A stretch of 64,000 nucleotides of DNA from JAJYSO01 sp964495935 (GTDB taxonomy: Bacteria > Bacteroidota > Bacteroidia > Flavobacteriales > Flavobacteriaceae). The DNA is taken from positions 12,467 through 76,466 of the forward strand of contig CAZBXQ010000006.1 of assembly GCA_964495935.1 (NCBI GenBank). Direction: 5' to 3'. The notes beneath the pieces were generated by a model. That model worked only from the letters and a program-made list of their open reading frames with translations. It made no database searches and was not told where the DNA came from. The translations under genes were made by a program, and so were the position numbers. Of this stretch, positions 1 to 8,469 are shown piece after piece. Numbering within the stretch: the first letter of the stretch is position 1; the number at the start of each line of letters is the position of its first letter.

Positions 1-420
1 AGTTATGTTCACGCGCAATCTCTTGCGGGTAAAAGCCATGATATTTTAGGAATGATAGCCCTGGAGATGATCGGCTATTACACCGGAAAACCGGGCGCAG
101 TTAAAAATCGGAAAGAGCTTATCGTCTCCGGAATCCGGAAGTTCGACCACTTTAATAAAAAGGTTTCCAACCTTTTAAAAATATCACCAAAGTTGAACTC
201 AAGGCGATTGGCTTTTGCCGATAAATATAAGAATAATGGCCCCTCCGATCATCGGAATTATTGGCCTTTTGGAATTCCTGCCGTGATGATTATCGGTTCG
301 GGCGGAAATGGAAACCCCAACTATCATAAAGTGACCGACACCATAGAAACCTTAGATTTTGAAACCCTGAAAATCGCGGTAGAAAGTATAGCCAACCTCG
401 CTTTTAACTTCTCCCCTTAA
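1..420 (+). CDS. M28-family metallopeptidase, C-terminal part (5' end outside window)
   Basis: The reading frame is open from base 1, so the gene begins before the window; about 139 residues are visible. The fragment carries late landmarks of the M28 aminopeptidase fold: a GMIALEMIGYY strand, SDHRNYWPFGIPAVMI around the active-site edge, and NPNYHKVTDTIETLD, whose histidine matches the last zinc ligand of the family. M28 enzymes are usually secreted or periplasmic zinc exopeptidases; substrate and signal peptide cannot be judged from this part. It converges on the minus-strand haem-binding gene downstream. The family assignment is firm; calling it an aminopeptidase rather than another M28 type is inference. 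Confidence 0.8.
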   Translation, partial: SYVHAQSLAGKSHDILGMIALEMIGYYTGKPGAVKNRKELIVSGIRKFDHFNKKVSNLLKISPKLNSRRLAFADKYKNNGPSDHRNYWPFGIPAVMIIGSGGNGNPNYHKVTDTIETLDFETLKIAVESIANLAFNFSP

Positions 421-489
421 TCCTCCATTTTGATGTTACCGACACGTTATGAGCCTCCTAAAAAGCCCCTTCACAAATTTTATAGCAGG

Positions 490-951
490 TTAGGGTTCCT
501 GCTTTTTAAGCCAGGAAATCATTTCATCTACCTCCTTCGGACTTAATTTTGCCTCCTTGTGAAGGAACAAATACGAGGGAAGCGGCATCCTTCCGGTTTC
601 GATTTGTTCGACCATAGAACGGAGTAATCGTTCTTTTGTACGATCGGTATAACTTCCCCACTCGTTAAAATTCAATTCTTTTTTCCCTTTCTCGATATGA
701 CTTTCCACAAGGAACCGGGCGGGCTGAATAAAATCATACCAATCATATTTTGTGGTATTACTGTGACAATTATAACAGGAAGTCTCAAGTGTCCTAACAA
801 CCCGCCTCGGCAAAGCCTTCCGAGATCTTACAAAATCCAGCGTATCGATCACCTGATCCGGCTCCTGATAATTTTTCTCAGGCTGATAAAATTGAAAAGC
901 AATAAAGAGCAGTGCGACTATAAGGATTCCCCTCTTCCACCATGGCTTCAT
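490..951 (-). CDS. Haem-binding domain (haem_bd) cytochrome-like protein
   Basis: A 153-residue protein with an N-terminal membrane anchor (about residues 8-22) and a CYNCH haem c attachment motif at residues 59-63. The motif is followed by the family pattern WYDFIQPARF...H..KGK..LNF..W and later GRMPLPSYLFLH. This matches the small haem_bd family of Bacteroidota, thought to be periplasmic monohaem electron carriers or sensors. It lies two bases after the DUF3347 lipoprotein gene on the same strand, so the two are probably co-transcribed. No terminator is visible downstream. The physiological partner is unknown. Confidence 0.85.
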   Translation of the reverse strand: MKPWWKRGILIVALLFIAFQFYQPEKNYQEPDQVIDTLDFVRSRKALPRRVVRTLETSCYNCHSNTTKYDWYDFIQPARFLVESHIEKGKKELNFNEWGSYTDRTKERLLRSMVEQIETGRMPLPSYLFLHKEAKLSPKEVDEMISWLKKQEP

Positions 952-953
952 CT

Positions 954-1514
954 TTAATATTCTTTTTCAACGCTTCCACAGTTTTCGAATTCCGGACCAT
1001 AAGGGTTTTTTTCAGCCTCCTCCTTGTCGCTAATCCAATAGGCTCCTTTATTTTCGTTATAATCGGGGCAAAAAATTCGATAGAGTTTTTCGGGAGTTCC
1101 AAACATTTCGAGCAGGTCATTGACATCACGACTCAGAAAATCCAAATGTTCCCGTTGGTGAAAAATATGATCTGCATTCTTACTGATATGTTCAGCATTC
1201 ACCTCGGCATCATCCATAATATCGGTAAAGTCATCGCCCTGTTGACTGGCGATCACCGGATTGTCAAACTCTTTTAAAGCCGCCCATAAATTTTTACCGG
1301 CCTCTGCGGCAGCCTCTCCACGATCCTTCGCCAGCGCATCGACCAATATCAAGTAGTTTTCAATAATGGGTTTGAGGGTCTCTTCTGAACTTACATTTTC
1401 AACATCCTCCAAGGCTTTTCTCTCTGTATCTTTTGCTTCTCGAGAGTTTTTTCCTTTACAGGAAGTAAGAACGATCAAAAGCACCATAGAGCATCCAATT
1501 AATATCCTTTTCAT
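954..1514 (-). CDS. DUF3347-domain lipoprotein
   Basis: A 186-residue protein. A lipoprotein signal ends in LTSC with the acylated cysteine at residue 19. The body shows the DUF3347 pattern: ENYLILVDALAKDRGEAA near residues 52-70, QREHLDFLSRDVNDLLEMFG, then FCPDYNENKGAYWISDKEEAEKNPYGPEFENCG, with two cysteines near the C-terminus. DUF3347 also occurs at the end of some CusB-like metal efflux adaptors, so a metal-related periplasmic role is possible but not shown. It is the first gene of a two-gene unit with the haem-binding protein. Confidence 0.8.
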   Translation of the reverse strand: MKRILIGCSMVLLIVLTSCKGKNSREAKDTERKALEDVENVSSEETLKPIIENYLILVDALAKDRGEAAAEAGKNLWAALKEFDNPVIASQQGDDFTDIMDDAEVNAEHISKNADHIFHQREHLDFLSRDVNDLLEMFGTPEKLYRIFCPDYNENKGAYWISDKEEAEKNPYGPEFENCGSVEKEY

Positions 1515-1724
1515 AATACAATTTTATGAGGTATTATCATTTCCATCCAGTGAAGGTAGTAAAAATTATGCCTTTCGGGGAGTCCGCTCTTATTTTATCA
1601 TGTAAAGAATACCGCCAAGCGATAAATTTTAAAGCCATTTCCCCTGCATTAATAATTGCTCGCAACTTTTTGTAGGGGATTTAAAAAGGCTCTATAAAGA
1701 GGTTTAAAAGTTTAAATAACCGCA

Positions 1725-1756
1725 ATAAAAAACGACCACTCCTTCGGAATAGTCGT
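1725..1756 (-). terminator. Rho-independent terminator of the ilv operon
   Basis: On the minus strand an 11-bp stem (two G-U pairs) with a GAA loop spans 1732-1756. A run of six T follows at once. It lies 30 bases past the ilvA stop codon, where the five-gene operon should end. Confidence 0.8.
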
Positions 1757-1785
1757 CTGTATTAATTTTTAAAAAATGGCTGTAT

Positions 1786-3030
1786 TTAAAAAATTAAATG
1801 CGTAAATAACTCGTCGTGTTCGTTGAGATATTGATAGCTAAATCGTCTCTCCTTAAGCCGTTCTTCTATTTTTTCAAAATCCTCTTGATTTTTTAATTCG
1901 ATTCCTACAACTGCAGGACCATTTTCCCGGTTATTTTTTTTGGAGAACTGAAAATAAGTAATATCATCTTCCGGTCCCAAAACACAGTTTACAAACTCTT
2001 TCAGAGCTCCCGGTCGCTGCGGAAAATTCACTATAAAATAGTGTTTTAGCCCCTCATAAATCAAAGCACGTTCTTTGATTTCTTCAGTTCGCGTGATGTC
2101 GTTATTACTTCCACTAACAACGCAAACCACGTTCTTCCCCCGGATTTCATCTTTATAAAAATCCAATGCAGCAATCGATAAGGCACCGGCAGGTTCAACC
2201 ACAATGGCCTCCTCATTATACAATTGTAAAATCGTACTACAAACTTTTCCTTCGGGTACGGCAATAATGTCGGTTAAGGTTTCTTTACAAATCGAAAAAG
2301 TCTTCTTCCCCACTCGTTTTACCGCGGCTCCATCGACAAACTTATCGATACGCTCGAGTGCAATTACCTCGCCCGCAGCAATAGAAGCTTTCATCGAAGC
2401 GGCTCCTTTCGGCTCGACACCAATAATCTTGGTTTTGGGACTCAGTTCCTTCAATACGGAACTAACGCCCGATGCCAATCCACCGCCCCCAATAGGAACA
2501 AAAAGATAATCAATAGGAGCTTCGGCGTCTTCCATCAATTCTAAACCAATGGTTCCCTGTCCGGCAATAACATCATCATCATCAAAAGGGCGAACGGGAA
2601 TAGCCCCGTACTCGTCCGCAAAACGATCGGCTTCTTCATTGGACTCATCAAAAGTATCCCCGCGCAAGACGATATCCACTTTTTTTTGTCCGAAAAGCTT
2701 AACCTGTTTAATTTTTTGTTGAGGTGTTGCTACCGGCATAAAAATAGAAGCCTTGATATCCAGTTTTTTACAAGCATAGGCAACCCCTTGCGCATGGTTT
2801 CCGGCACTCGCACAAACCACTCCTTTAGCCGCTTCTTCGGGACTCAGGGAAGCAATTTTATTATAGGCACCACGCAGCTTATACGAGCGAACGGGTTGTA
2901 AGTCCTCTCTTTTTAACGAAACCTGAGCAGAAAATTTTCTGCTCAGGTTTTCGTTTTTGGTAAGAGGAGTATGTAAAGCAACACCCTCGATACGTCGCTT
3001 AGCCTCCTCTACCTTTTTTACATCAATCAT
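1786..3030 (-). CDS. ilvA: Threonine ammonia-lyase, biosynthetic
   Basis: PLP enzyme turning threonine into 2-oxobutanoate, the entry to isoleucine synthesis. The 414-residue protein has the PLP lysine in SYKLRGAYNK (K51), the glycine-rich phosphate loop GGGGLASG, and a C-terminal ACT-like domain (about residues 325-414) that is expected to give isoleucine feedback. The length fits the single-ACT-type family; E. coli IlvA is longer, with two ACT-like units. It is the last gene of ilvDBNCA: its start overlaps the ilvC stop by four bases, and a terminator follows its stop. A catabolic TdcB-type enzyme is unlikely given the operon and the ACT domain. Confidence 0.95.
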   Translation of the reverse strand: MIDVKKVEEAKRRIEGVALHTPLTKNENLSRKFSAQVSLKREDLQPVRSYKLRGAYNKIASLSPEEAAKGVVCASAGNHAQGVAYACKKLDIKASIFMPVATPQQKIKQVKLFGQKKVDIVLRGDTFDESNEEADRFADEYGAIPVRPFDDDDVIAGQGTIGLELMEDAEAPIDYLFVPIGGGGLASGVSSVLKELSPKTKIIGVEPKGAASMKASIAAGEVIALERIDKFVDGAAVKRVGKKTFSICKETLTDIIAVPEGKVCSTILQLYNEEAIVVEPAGALSIAALDFYKDEIRGKNVVCVVSGSNNDITRTEEIKERALIYEGLKHYFIVNFPQRPGALKEFVNCVLGPEDDITYFQFSKKNNRENGPAVVGIELKNQEDFEKIEERLKERRFSYQYLNEHDELFTHLIF

Positions 3031-4073
3031 TGTTGATTAGGTCTCAATTTTCGAACCGTTTTTCCAGCTTGCCAGATCTCGCTCTCACGAAGTTCTTTTA
3101 GTTCTTCATTCAGTTTATCACGATAATCCGGCTTACTGTTTGCTTCAATGACAATTTCAGCTTCTTTTCCGGTTTTTACACTGTCGTATAAATCTTCAAA
3201 TACCGGCGACATGGCGTCTCTAAACTTGTCTTTCCAGTCTAACGCCCCGCGTTGAGCCGTAGTCGAACAATTGGCATACATCCAGTCCATTCCATTCTGA
3301 GCTACTAACGGCATCAAGGATTCTGTCAATTCCTCAACCGTTTCATTAAAGGCCTCACTGGGGGAATGCCCGTTTTTTCTCAAGACGTTATATTGAGCTT
3401 CAAATGCACCGGCAATAGCCCCCATCAGGATCCCTCGTTCTCCGGTCAAATCACTATACACTTCTTTTTCAAAAGTGGTCTCAAATAAATATCCGGATCC
3501 GATTCCGATTCCGATGGCCAATGCCCGATCTTTTGCTTTTCCGGTAGCATCCTGGTAAACCGCAAAACTGGAATTCAATCCCTGTCCTGCCAAGTACATG
3601 CTGCGAAGGGATGTTCCCGATCCCTTGGGAGCAGCCATAATCACATCAATCCCCTCGGGAGGTACAATTCCGGTTTTCTCATGGAAAGTAATCCCGAAAC
3701 CATGTGAAAAGTAAAGTGCTTTTCCATCGGTCAAATGCTTTTTCATGGTTGGCCAAACCTGAATTTGCCCCGCATCTGAGAGTAGATTCATGAGGATTGT
3801 ACCCTTTTCACAGGCTTCCTCAATTTCAAAAAGGGTTTCTCCTTCTACCCAACCATCTTCAATCGCTTTATCCCAACTGGAAGAGCCTTTTCGTTGTCCA
3901 ACAATAACTTTAAATCCGCTGTCCCGTAAGTTAAGTGCTTGTCCCGGACCCTGAACTCCATAGCCGATAACAGCCATCGTTTCACCCCCCAAAACTTCTT
4001 TTGCTTTGTTCAATGTAAATTCTTCTCGCGTAACTACGTTTTCGGTTACTCCTCCAAAATTTAATTTTCCCAT
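3027..4073 (-). CDS. ilvC: Ketol-acid reductoisomerase (NADP+)
   Basis: Catalyses the isomerisation and NADPH-dependent reduction of acetolactate and acetohydroxybutyrate in valine and isoleucine synthesis. The 348-residue protein has an N-terminal Rossmann motif GYGVQGPGQALNLRDSG, the cofactor phosphate loop GQRKGSSSW, the SHGFGITF strand, and the Mg-binding helices around YSDLTGERGIL and EAQYNVLR. The length fits a short class I enzyme rather than the approximately 490-residue class II enzyme of E. coli. It lies 21 bases after ilvN and overlaps ilvA by four bases, so translation of the two is probably coupled. Confidence 0.95.
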   Translation of the reverse strand: MGKLNFGGVTENVVTREEFTLNKAKEVLGGETMAVIGYGVQGPGQALNLRDSGFKVIVGQRKGSSSWDKAIEDGWVEGETLFEIEEACEKGTILMNLLSDAGQIQVWPTMKKHLTDGKALYFSHGFGITFHEKTGIVPPEGIDVIMAAPKGSGTSLRSMYLAGQGLNSSFAVYQDATGKAKDRALAIGIGIGSGYLFETTFEKEVYSDLTGERGILMGAIAGAFEAQYNVLRKNGHSPSEAFNETVEELTESLMPLVAQNGMDWMYANCSTTAQRGALDWKDKFRDAMSPVFEDLYDSVKTGKEAEIVIEANSKPDYRDKLNEELKELRESEIWQAGKTVRKLRPNQQ

Positions 4074-4094
4074 TACTTTTTTATTTTCGGTTTA

Positions 4095-4625
4095 TTAATT
4101 ATTACTTTCAAATTTCTTTAATTGATCGTGGAAGCCCTCACTATCTTTGATAATAGCGACCCGGGCACCTCTTACAAATTCAATCAGGCCGTAAGGTTCA
4201 AAAAACTTAATCACCCGATCTACTTCTTCATGGTGACCGGTAGCTTCAAAAACAATGTAATCCTTACGAATCGCAACTGCTCGCGATCCAAACTGACGGA
4301 GCAAGCGTTCCACCTTGATCTTTTCGGCGACAGATTCTGCCGATACCTTATATAATGCCATTTCCTGCCATATAATCTCATCTTCGGTATGGAAATAGGC
4401 TTTAATCACTTCGACTTGTTTTTCAATCTGTCGAATCAGTTTAATTACATTTTCCTCGGTTTCATGAATCACAATGGTAAATCGATGAATCCCTTCAACC
4501 TCAGAAACTGCCGTATTTAAATTATCGATATTGATTTTTCGTCTTGAAAAAATATTTGATAAACGCCCTAATATTCCTACCCGGTCTTCGGCATAGACGG
4601 TAAGCGTAAATTCTTTTTTCTCCAT
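4095..4625 (-). CDS. ilvN: Acetolactate synthase small (regulatory) subunit
   Basis: The 176-residue regulatory subunit of acetohydroxyacid synthase, which activates IlvB and gives valine feedback inhibition. The N-terminal ACT domain is clear (FTLTVYAEDRVGILGRLSNIF, residues 6-26). The second half carries the ACT-like ALYKVSAE...RQFGSRAVAIRKDYIVFEATG region. The size matches the single-ACT-pair IlvN/IlvH type. It sits 27 bases after ilvB and 21 bases before ilvC, as expected for subunits made from one mRNA. Confidence 0.95.
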   Translation of the reverse strand: MEKKEFTLTVYAEDRVGILGRLSNIFSRRKINIDNLNTAVSEVEGIHRFTIVIHETEENVIKLIRQIEKQVEVIKAYFHTEDEIIWQEMALYKVSAESVAEKIKVERLLRQFGSRAVAIRKDYIVFEATGHHEEVDRVIKFFEPYGLIEFVRGARVAIIKDSEGFHDQLKKFESNN

Positions 4626-4652
4626 GTATTTATAAATAAAGTTAGTATTCGA

Positions 4653-6404
4653 TTAGGACAATATCATCTCAGAAACACCAGCTCCTTGTGGAATCATAGG
4701 AAAAACGTTGTTTTCCTTCCCCACCTTCACCTCCAGCAGATAAGCCTCTTTGGAAGCTATCATCTCAGCAATGGCCGCCTCCAGATCTTCCCGTTTATCC
4801 ACTCGATTGGAGTTGATATTATACGACTCTGCCAGCTTGACGAAATCGGGGCTCTGAATCCCGGTAAACGAATACCGTCGTTCCATAAATAATTGTTGCC
4901 ACTGCCGAACCATCCCCAAAAATTCGTTGTTTAAAATCATAATCTTAACCGGAATATTATTTTGCATAATCGTTCCTAACTCCTGTAAGGTCATTTGAAA
5001 ACCACCGTCTCCAACCACCAAGATAACCTCACGATTCGGAGCTCCCAATTTTGCTCCTATGGCTGCCGGCAGACCAAACCCCATCGTACCGAGTCCGCCA
5101 CTGGTCACATTACTTTTTGACTGCACAAATTGTGCATAACGACAGGCGATCATCTGATGCTGTCCCACGTCACTAACAATGACGGCTTCGCCCTTTGTTT
5201 CCTTATTCACAAATTTTAAGGCCTCCCCCATTGATAAGATTTCCGTTTTAGGATTCAACTCTTTATCAATCAATTCATTATATTCATAATCCTGGAGTTT
5301 TTTGAATTCCGCCAACCATTCCGTATGATCTCCTTCTGTCATCAATGCGGTCAAGATGGGAAGGGTTTCTTTACAGTCGCCCCATACCGGCACAGCCGTT
5401 TCTACATTTTTTCCAATTTCGGCCGGATCAATATCGAGATGAATAATCTTGGCTTGCTTAGCATATTTATCCAGACGTCCCGTTACCCGATCATCAAAAC
5501 GCATTCCTACGGCAATGAGGACATCGCATTCATTCGTCATAACATTGGGTGCATAATTTCCGTGCATCCCCAACATCCCCATCAACAGGGGGTGATCTGA
5601 TGCCAAGGCACTCAATCCCAAAACCGTCGAAGCAGCCGGCAAGTTCCCCTTCTCAATAAAGGCTTTAAATTCCTCTTCAGCTTCTCCAAGGATCACGCCT
5701 TGGCCAAATACGACCAGAGGTTTCTTTGCCGAATTAATGAATCTCGCAGCTTCCTCAATATACTCTTTACGAATAATGGGTTTAGGGCGATAACTCCGAA
5801 CGTGGGTACACTTCTTGTATTCCTTAAATTCAAAAAGCTGAGTTTGCGCATCCTTTGTCAGGTCAATCACCACCGGCCCCGGGCGTCCTGAGGTAGCTAC
5901 ATAAAACGCCTTGGCCACTACCGATGGAATTTCCTCGGCACAGGTAATCTGATAGTTCCATTTGGTTACCGGAGCTGTCACATTAATCACATCAGTTTCC
6001 TGAAAAGCATCCGATCCCAGCAAGGGTGCAAAAACCTGTCCCGTAATACAAATTATGGGCGTACTGTCGATCATGGCATCGGCAAGCCCCGTTACTAAAT
6101 TGGTCGCTCCTGGGCCACTGGTGGCAAACACCACTCCCGGTTTTCCGGAAACTCGTGCATACCCCTGAGCCGCATGCGCCGAAGCCTGTTCGTGGCGCGT
6201 CAAAATATGATGGACTTCATTTAAGTAATCGTATAACGCATCATACACCGGCATAATGGCTCCACCGGGGTATCCAAAAATAGTATCCACGCCTTCTTTC
6301 AGCAGAATATCCATCAAAGCTCTCGACCCCGTGATCTTTTTTACCGAATCTGTTTTTTTTGACTCTTCTTTTACGGCACTTTTTACTGTTCCCATAACAC
6401 ACAA
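4653..6404 (-). CDS. ilvB: Acetolactate synthase large (catalytic) subunit
   Basis: TPP-dependent enzyme forming acetolactate or acetohydroxybutyrate from pyruvate and 2-oxobutanoate. The 583-residue protein shows the N-terminal GYPGGAIMPVYDAL motif, the catalytic glutamate in LTRHEQASAHAAQGYAR, a central FAD-type domain, and the C-terminal TPP-binding GDGGFQMTLQELGT...NNEFLGMVRQWQ. The first 20 or so residues are a lysine-rich extension; an ATG three codons in (6395) is an alternative start. It is the second gene of ilvDBNCA, 27 bases after ilvD. Confidence 0.95.
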   Translation of the reverse strand: MCVMGTVKSAVKEESKKTDSVKKITGSRALMDILLKEGVDTIFGYPGGAIMPVYDALYDYLNEVHHILTRHEQASAHAAQGYARVSGKPGVVFATSGPGATNLVTGLADAMIDSTPIICITGQVFAPLLGSDAFQETDVINVTAPVTKWNYQITCAEEIPSVVAKAFYVATSGRPGPVVIDLTKDAQTQLFEFKEYKKCTHVRSYRPKPIIRKEYIEEAARFINSAKKPLVVFGQGVILGEAEEEFKAFIEKGNLPAASTVLGLSALASDHPLLMGMLGMHGNYAPNVMTNECDVLIAVGMRFDDRVTGRLDKYAKQAKIIHLDIDPAEIGKNVETAVPVWGDCKETLPILTALMTEGDHTEWLAEFKKLQDYEYNELIDKELNPKTEILSMGEALKFVNKETKGEAVIVSDVGQHQMIACRYAQFVQSKSNVTSGGLGTMGFGLPAAIGAKLGAPNREVILVVGDGGFQMTLQELGTIMQNNIPVKIMILNNEFLGMVRQWQQLFMERRYSFTGIQSPDFVKLAESYNINSNRVDKREDLEAAIAEMIASKEAYLLEVKVGKENNVFPMIPQGAGVSEMILS

Positions 6405-6431
6405 TTTTTATTCCTTTATTTTTTATACTCG

Positions 6432-8114
6432 TCAACGATCGGTTACACAGCCCTCGGCAGCACTTTTCACTAATTGGGCATACTTATATAAAATTCCTGA
6501 TTTGGCTTTCAACTCCGGCTTGGGTTTGCTTTTTCTTCTCCGTTCCAATTCTTCTTCATTAACATCCAATGTAATCGTATTCTTGATTGCATCAATTTCG
6601 ATAATATCATCATCTTCTACCAAACCAATCGTTCCTCCCACATAGGCTTCAGGAGTAATATGCCCGACTACAAAACCATGGGTTCCTCCACTAAACCGAC
6701 CATCGGTAATCAGGGCTACACTACTACCCAAACCGGCTCCCATCAAGGCTGAAGTGGGCTTTAACATTTCAGGCATACCCGGAGCACCTTTGGGGCCTTC
6801 ATTAACAATTACAACAACGTCTCCTTTTTTAATCTTTCCGGATTCAATGCCCTCAATGAGATGTTTTTCACCATTAAAAACCCGTGCCGGTCCCGTAAAT
6901 TTCTCTCCTTCCTTACCGGTAATTTTGGCGACGCTACCGCCTTCTGCCAAGTTTCCATAAAGGATCTGTAAGTGCCCCGTCTTTTTAATCGGCTGCTCCA
7001 ACGGCCGGATAATATTTTGTTTTTCAAAATCAATATCGGGGATATTCGCCAAATTTTCGGCCACTGTTTTTCCGGTGACCGTCAAACAGTCTCCGTGCAA
7101 CATTCCCTGTCGTAACAAATATTTCATGACCAATGGCGTACCTCCGATCTTGTGAAGATCTTCCATCAAATACCGACCGCTGGGCTTAAAGTCACCCAAC
7201 ATCGGGGTTTTATCGCTAATCCGCTGAAAATCATCTTGTGTGATTTCCACCTCTACACTACGGGCCATCGCAATGATATGCAACACGGCATTTGTAGATC
7301 CTCCAAGGACCATGACCAATGTAATGGCATTCTCAAAAGCTTCTTTGGTCATAATATCTCGTGGAAGAATATTCTTTTCCAACAGGTTTTTTATGGCCTT
7401 CCCGGCATTTTCACATTCTTCCCGTTTCTCTTTGCTGATGGCCGGATTACTACTACTATAGGGCAGGCTCATTCCCATACATTCAATGGCGGAAGACAAC
7501 GTATTGGCCGTGTACATTCCCCCACAGGCTCCCGGCCCCGGGCAACTGTTACACACAATTTGCTGAAAATCTTCTTCGTTGAGATTCCCCGCTATTTTTT
7601 GTCCCAGAGCTTCAAATGAGGAAACAATATTCAAATCCTCCCCTTTATAATGTCCGGGGGCTATAGTTCCGCCATATACCATAATTGACGGTCGATTCAA
7701 ACGCCCCATGGCAATAACCGATCCCGGCATATTCTTGTCGCAACCCGGTAGCGCAATCAGTCCGTCGTAATATTGAGCTCCGCAAACCGTTTCTATGGAA
7801 TCTGCGATGAGATCCCGACTCACCAAGGAATATCGCATTCCGTCAGTACCGTTACTCATCCCGTCACTCACCCCGATCGTATTAAAGACAAGGCCCACTA
7901 ATTCATTATCCCACACCGATTTTTTCACCGCTTTGGCCAGATCGTTCAGGTGCATATTGCAGGTGTTTCCATCATACCCCATACTGACAATTCCCACCTG
8001 GGCTTTCTTCATATCCTCATCTGATAATCCGATACCGTAAAGCATGGCTCTCGCAGCCGGTTGGGTTTCATCTTGAGTAAGCGTTTTACTATATTTATTT
8101 AAAGATTCACTCAT
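6432..8114 (-). CDS. ilvD: Dihydroxy-acid dehydratase
   Basis: Fe-S enzyme dehydrating dihydroxy acids to the 2-keto acids of valine and isoleucine. The cluster cysteines are seen in GNTCNMHL, PGCDKNMPG and NSCPGPGACGGMYTANT. The C-terminal TDGRFSGGTHGFVVGHI motif is complete. I chose the ATG at 8114 (MSESLNKYSKTLTQ) because the conserved family N-terminus begins there; an in-frame ATG at 8132 adds only six unconserved residues. It is the first gene of the operon, and its leader of about 190 nt holds a candidate attenuator. Confidence 0.95.
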   Translation of the reverse strand: MSESLNKYSKTLTQDETQPAARAMLYGIGLSDEDMKKAQVGIVSMGYDGNTCNMHLNDLAKAVKKSVWDNELVGLVFNTIGVSDGMSNGTDGMRYSLVSRDLIADSIETVCGAQYYDGLIALPGCDKNMPGSVIAMGRLNRPSIMVYGGTIAPGHYKGEDLNIVSSFEALGQKIAGNLNEEDFQQIVCNSCPGPGACGGMYTANTLSSAIECMGMSLPYSSSNPAISKEKREECENAGKAIKNLLEKNILPRDIMTKEAFENAITLVMVLGGSTNAVLHIIAMARSVEVEITQDDFQRISDKTPMLGDFKPSGRYLMEDLHKIGGTPLVMKYLLRQGMLHGDCLTVTGKTVAENLANIPDIDFEKQNIIRPLEQPIKKTGHLQILYGNLAEGGSVAKITGKEGEKFTGPARVFNGEKHLIEGIESGKIKKGDVVVIVNEGPKGAPGMPEMLKPTSALMGAGLGSSVALITDGRFSGGTHGFVVGHITPEAYVGGTIGLVEDDDIIEIDAIKNTITLDVNEEELERRRKSKPKPELKAKSGILYKYAQLVKSAAEGCVTDR

Positions 8115-8195
8115 TATAATTCTTGTATTCAAAAGGTTTTTATAGGGTTCAAAATACTATCCGGACAGCTAACAAAGAGACCTTTAAAACAAAAA

Positions 8196-8224
8196 CCTTT
8201 CTATTGTCTAAAGGACAAGAAAGG
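8196..8224 (-). terminator. Candidate attenuator hairpin in the ilvD leader
   Basis: On the minus strand CCTTTCT pairs with AGAAAGG and TGTC with GACA, with a two-base bulge and a CTTTA loop. TTTTTGTTTT follows directly (8186-8195). The shape is that of an intrinsic terminator, yet it lies between the likely promoter (8315-8322) and ilvD, about 80 bases before the start codon. An attenuator fits that position. Confidence 0.55.
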
Positions 8225-8248
8225 CATGAAAACTTTTTATATTCTACT

Positions 8249-8281
8249 TCAAAACAAGAATATCAAAAGTTTGTTCAACAA
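8249..8281 (-). other. Possible leucine-rich leader peptide of the ilv operon
   Basis: A ten-codon frame from a TTG at 8281 encodes LLNKLLIFLF (a TTG start would be read as Met), then TGA. Five of the ten codons are Leu and one is Ile. It ends 24 bases before the attenuator hairpin. No ATG is in frame, and the TTG start is inferred. A second short frame just upstream (MMCYKRIELTC) is less biased. Confidence 0.35.
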
Positions 8282-8314
8282 GTCAATTCAATTCTTTTAT
8301 AGCACATCATAAAG

Positions 8315-8322
8315 CAAAAGTA
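8315..8322 (-). promoter_or_regulatory. Likely -7 element for the ilv operon
   Basis: TACTTTTG on the minus strand fits the Bacteroidota -7 consensus TAnnTTTG. No good -33 TTG was found at 19 bases. It would give a leader of about 190 nt. The rest of the gap between ilvD and the ABC gene (8325-8469) is AT-rich, with nothing else recognisable. Confidence 0.45.
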
Positions 8323-8469
8323 AATAATTATTTGGAAGAAAGGCGGGCTTCCCAAAGATTTTATCCAAAATATGTTAGGTATTTAAACATTTTTACTAAA
8401 TAAAAATCATGATTCATAATTTAAAAATATCATTAATAAATCAATTTAACATAATATATATAGATATTA

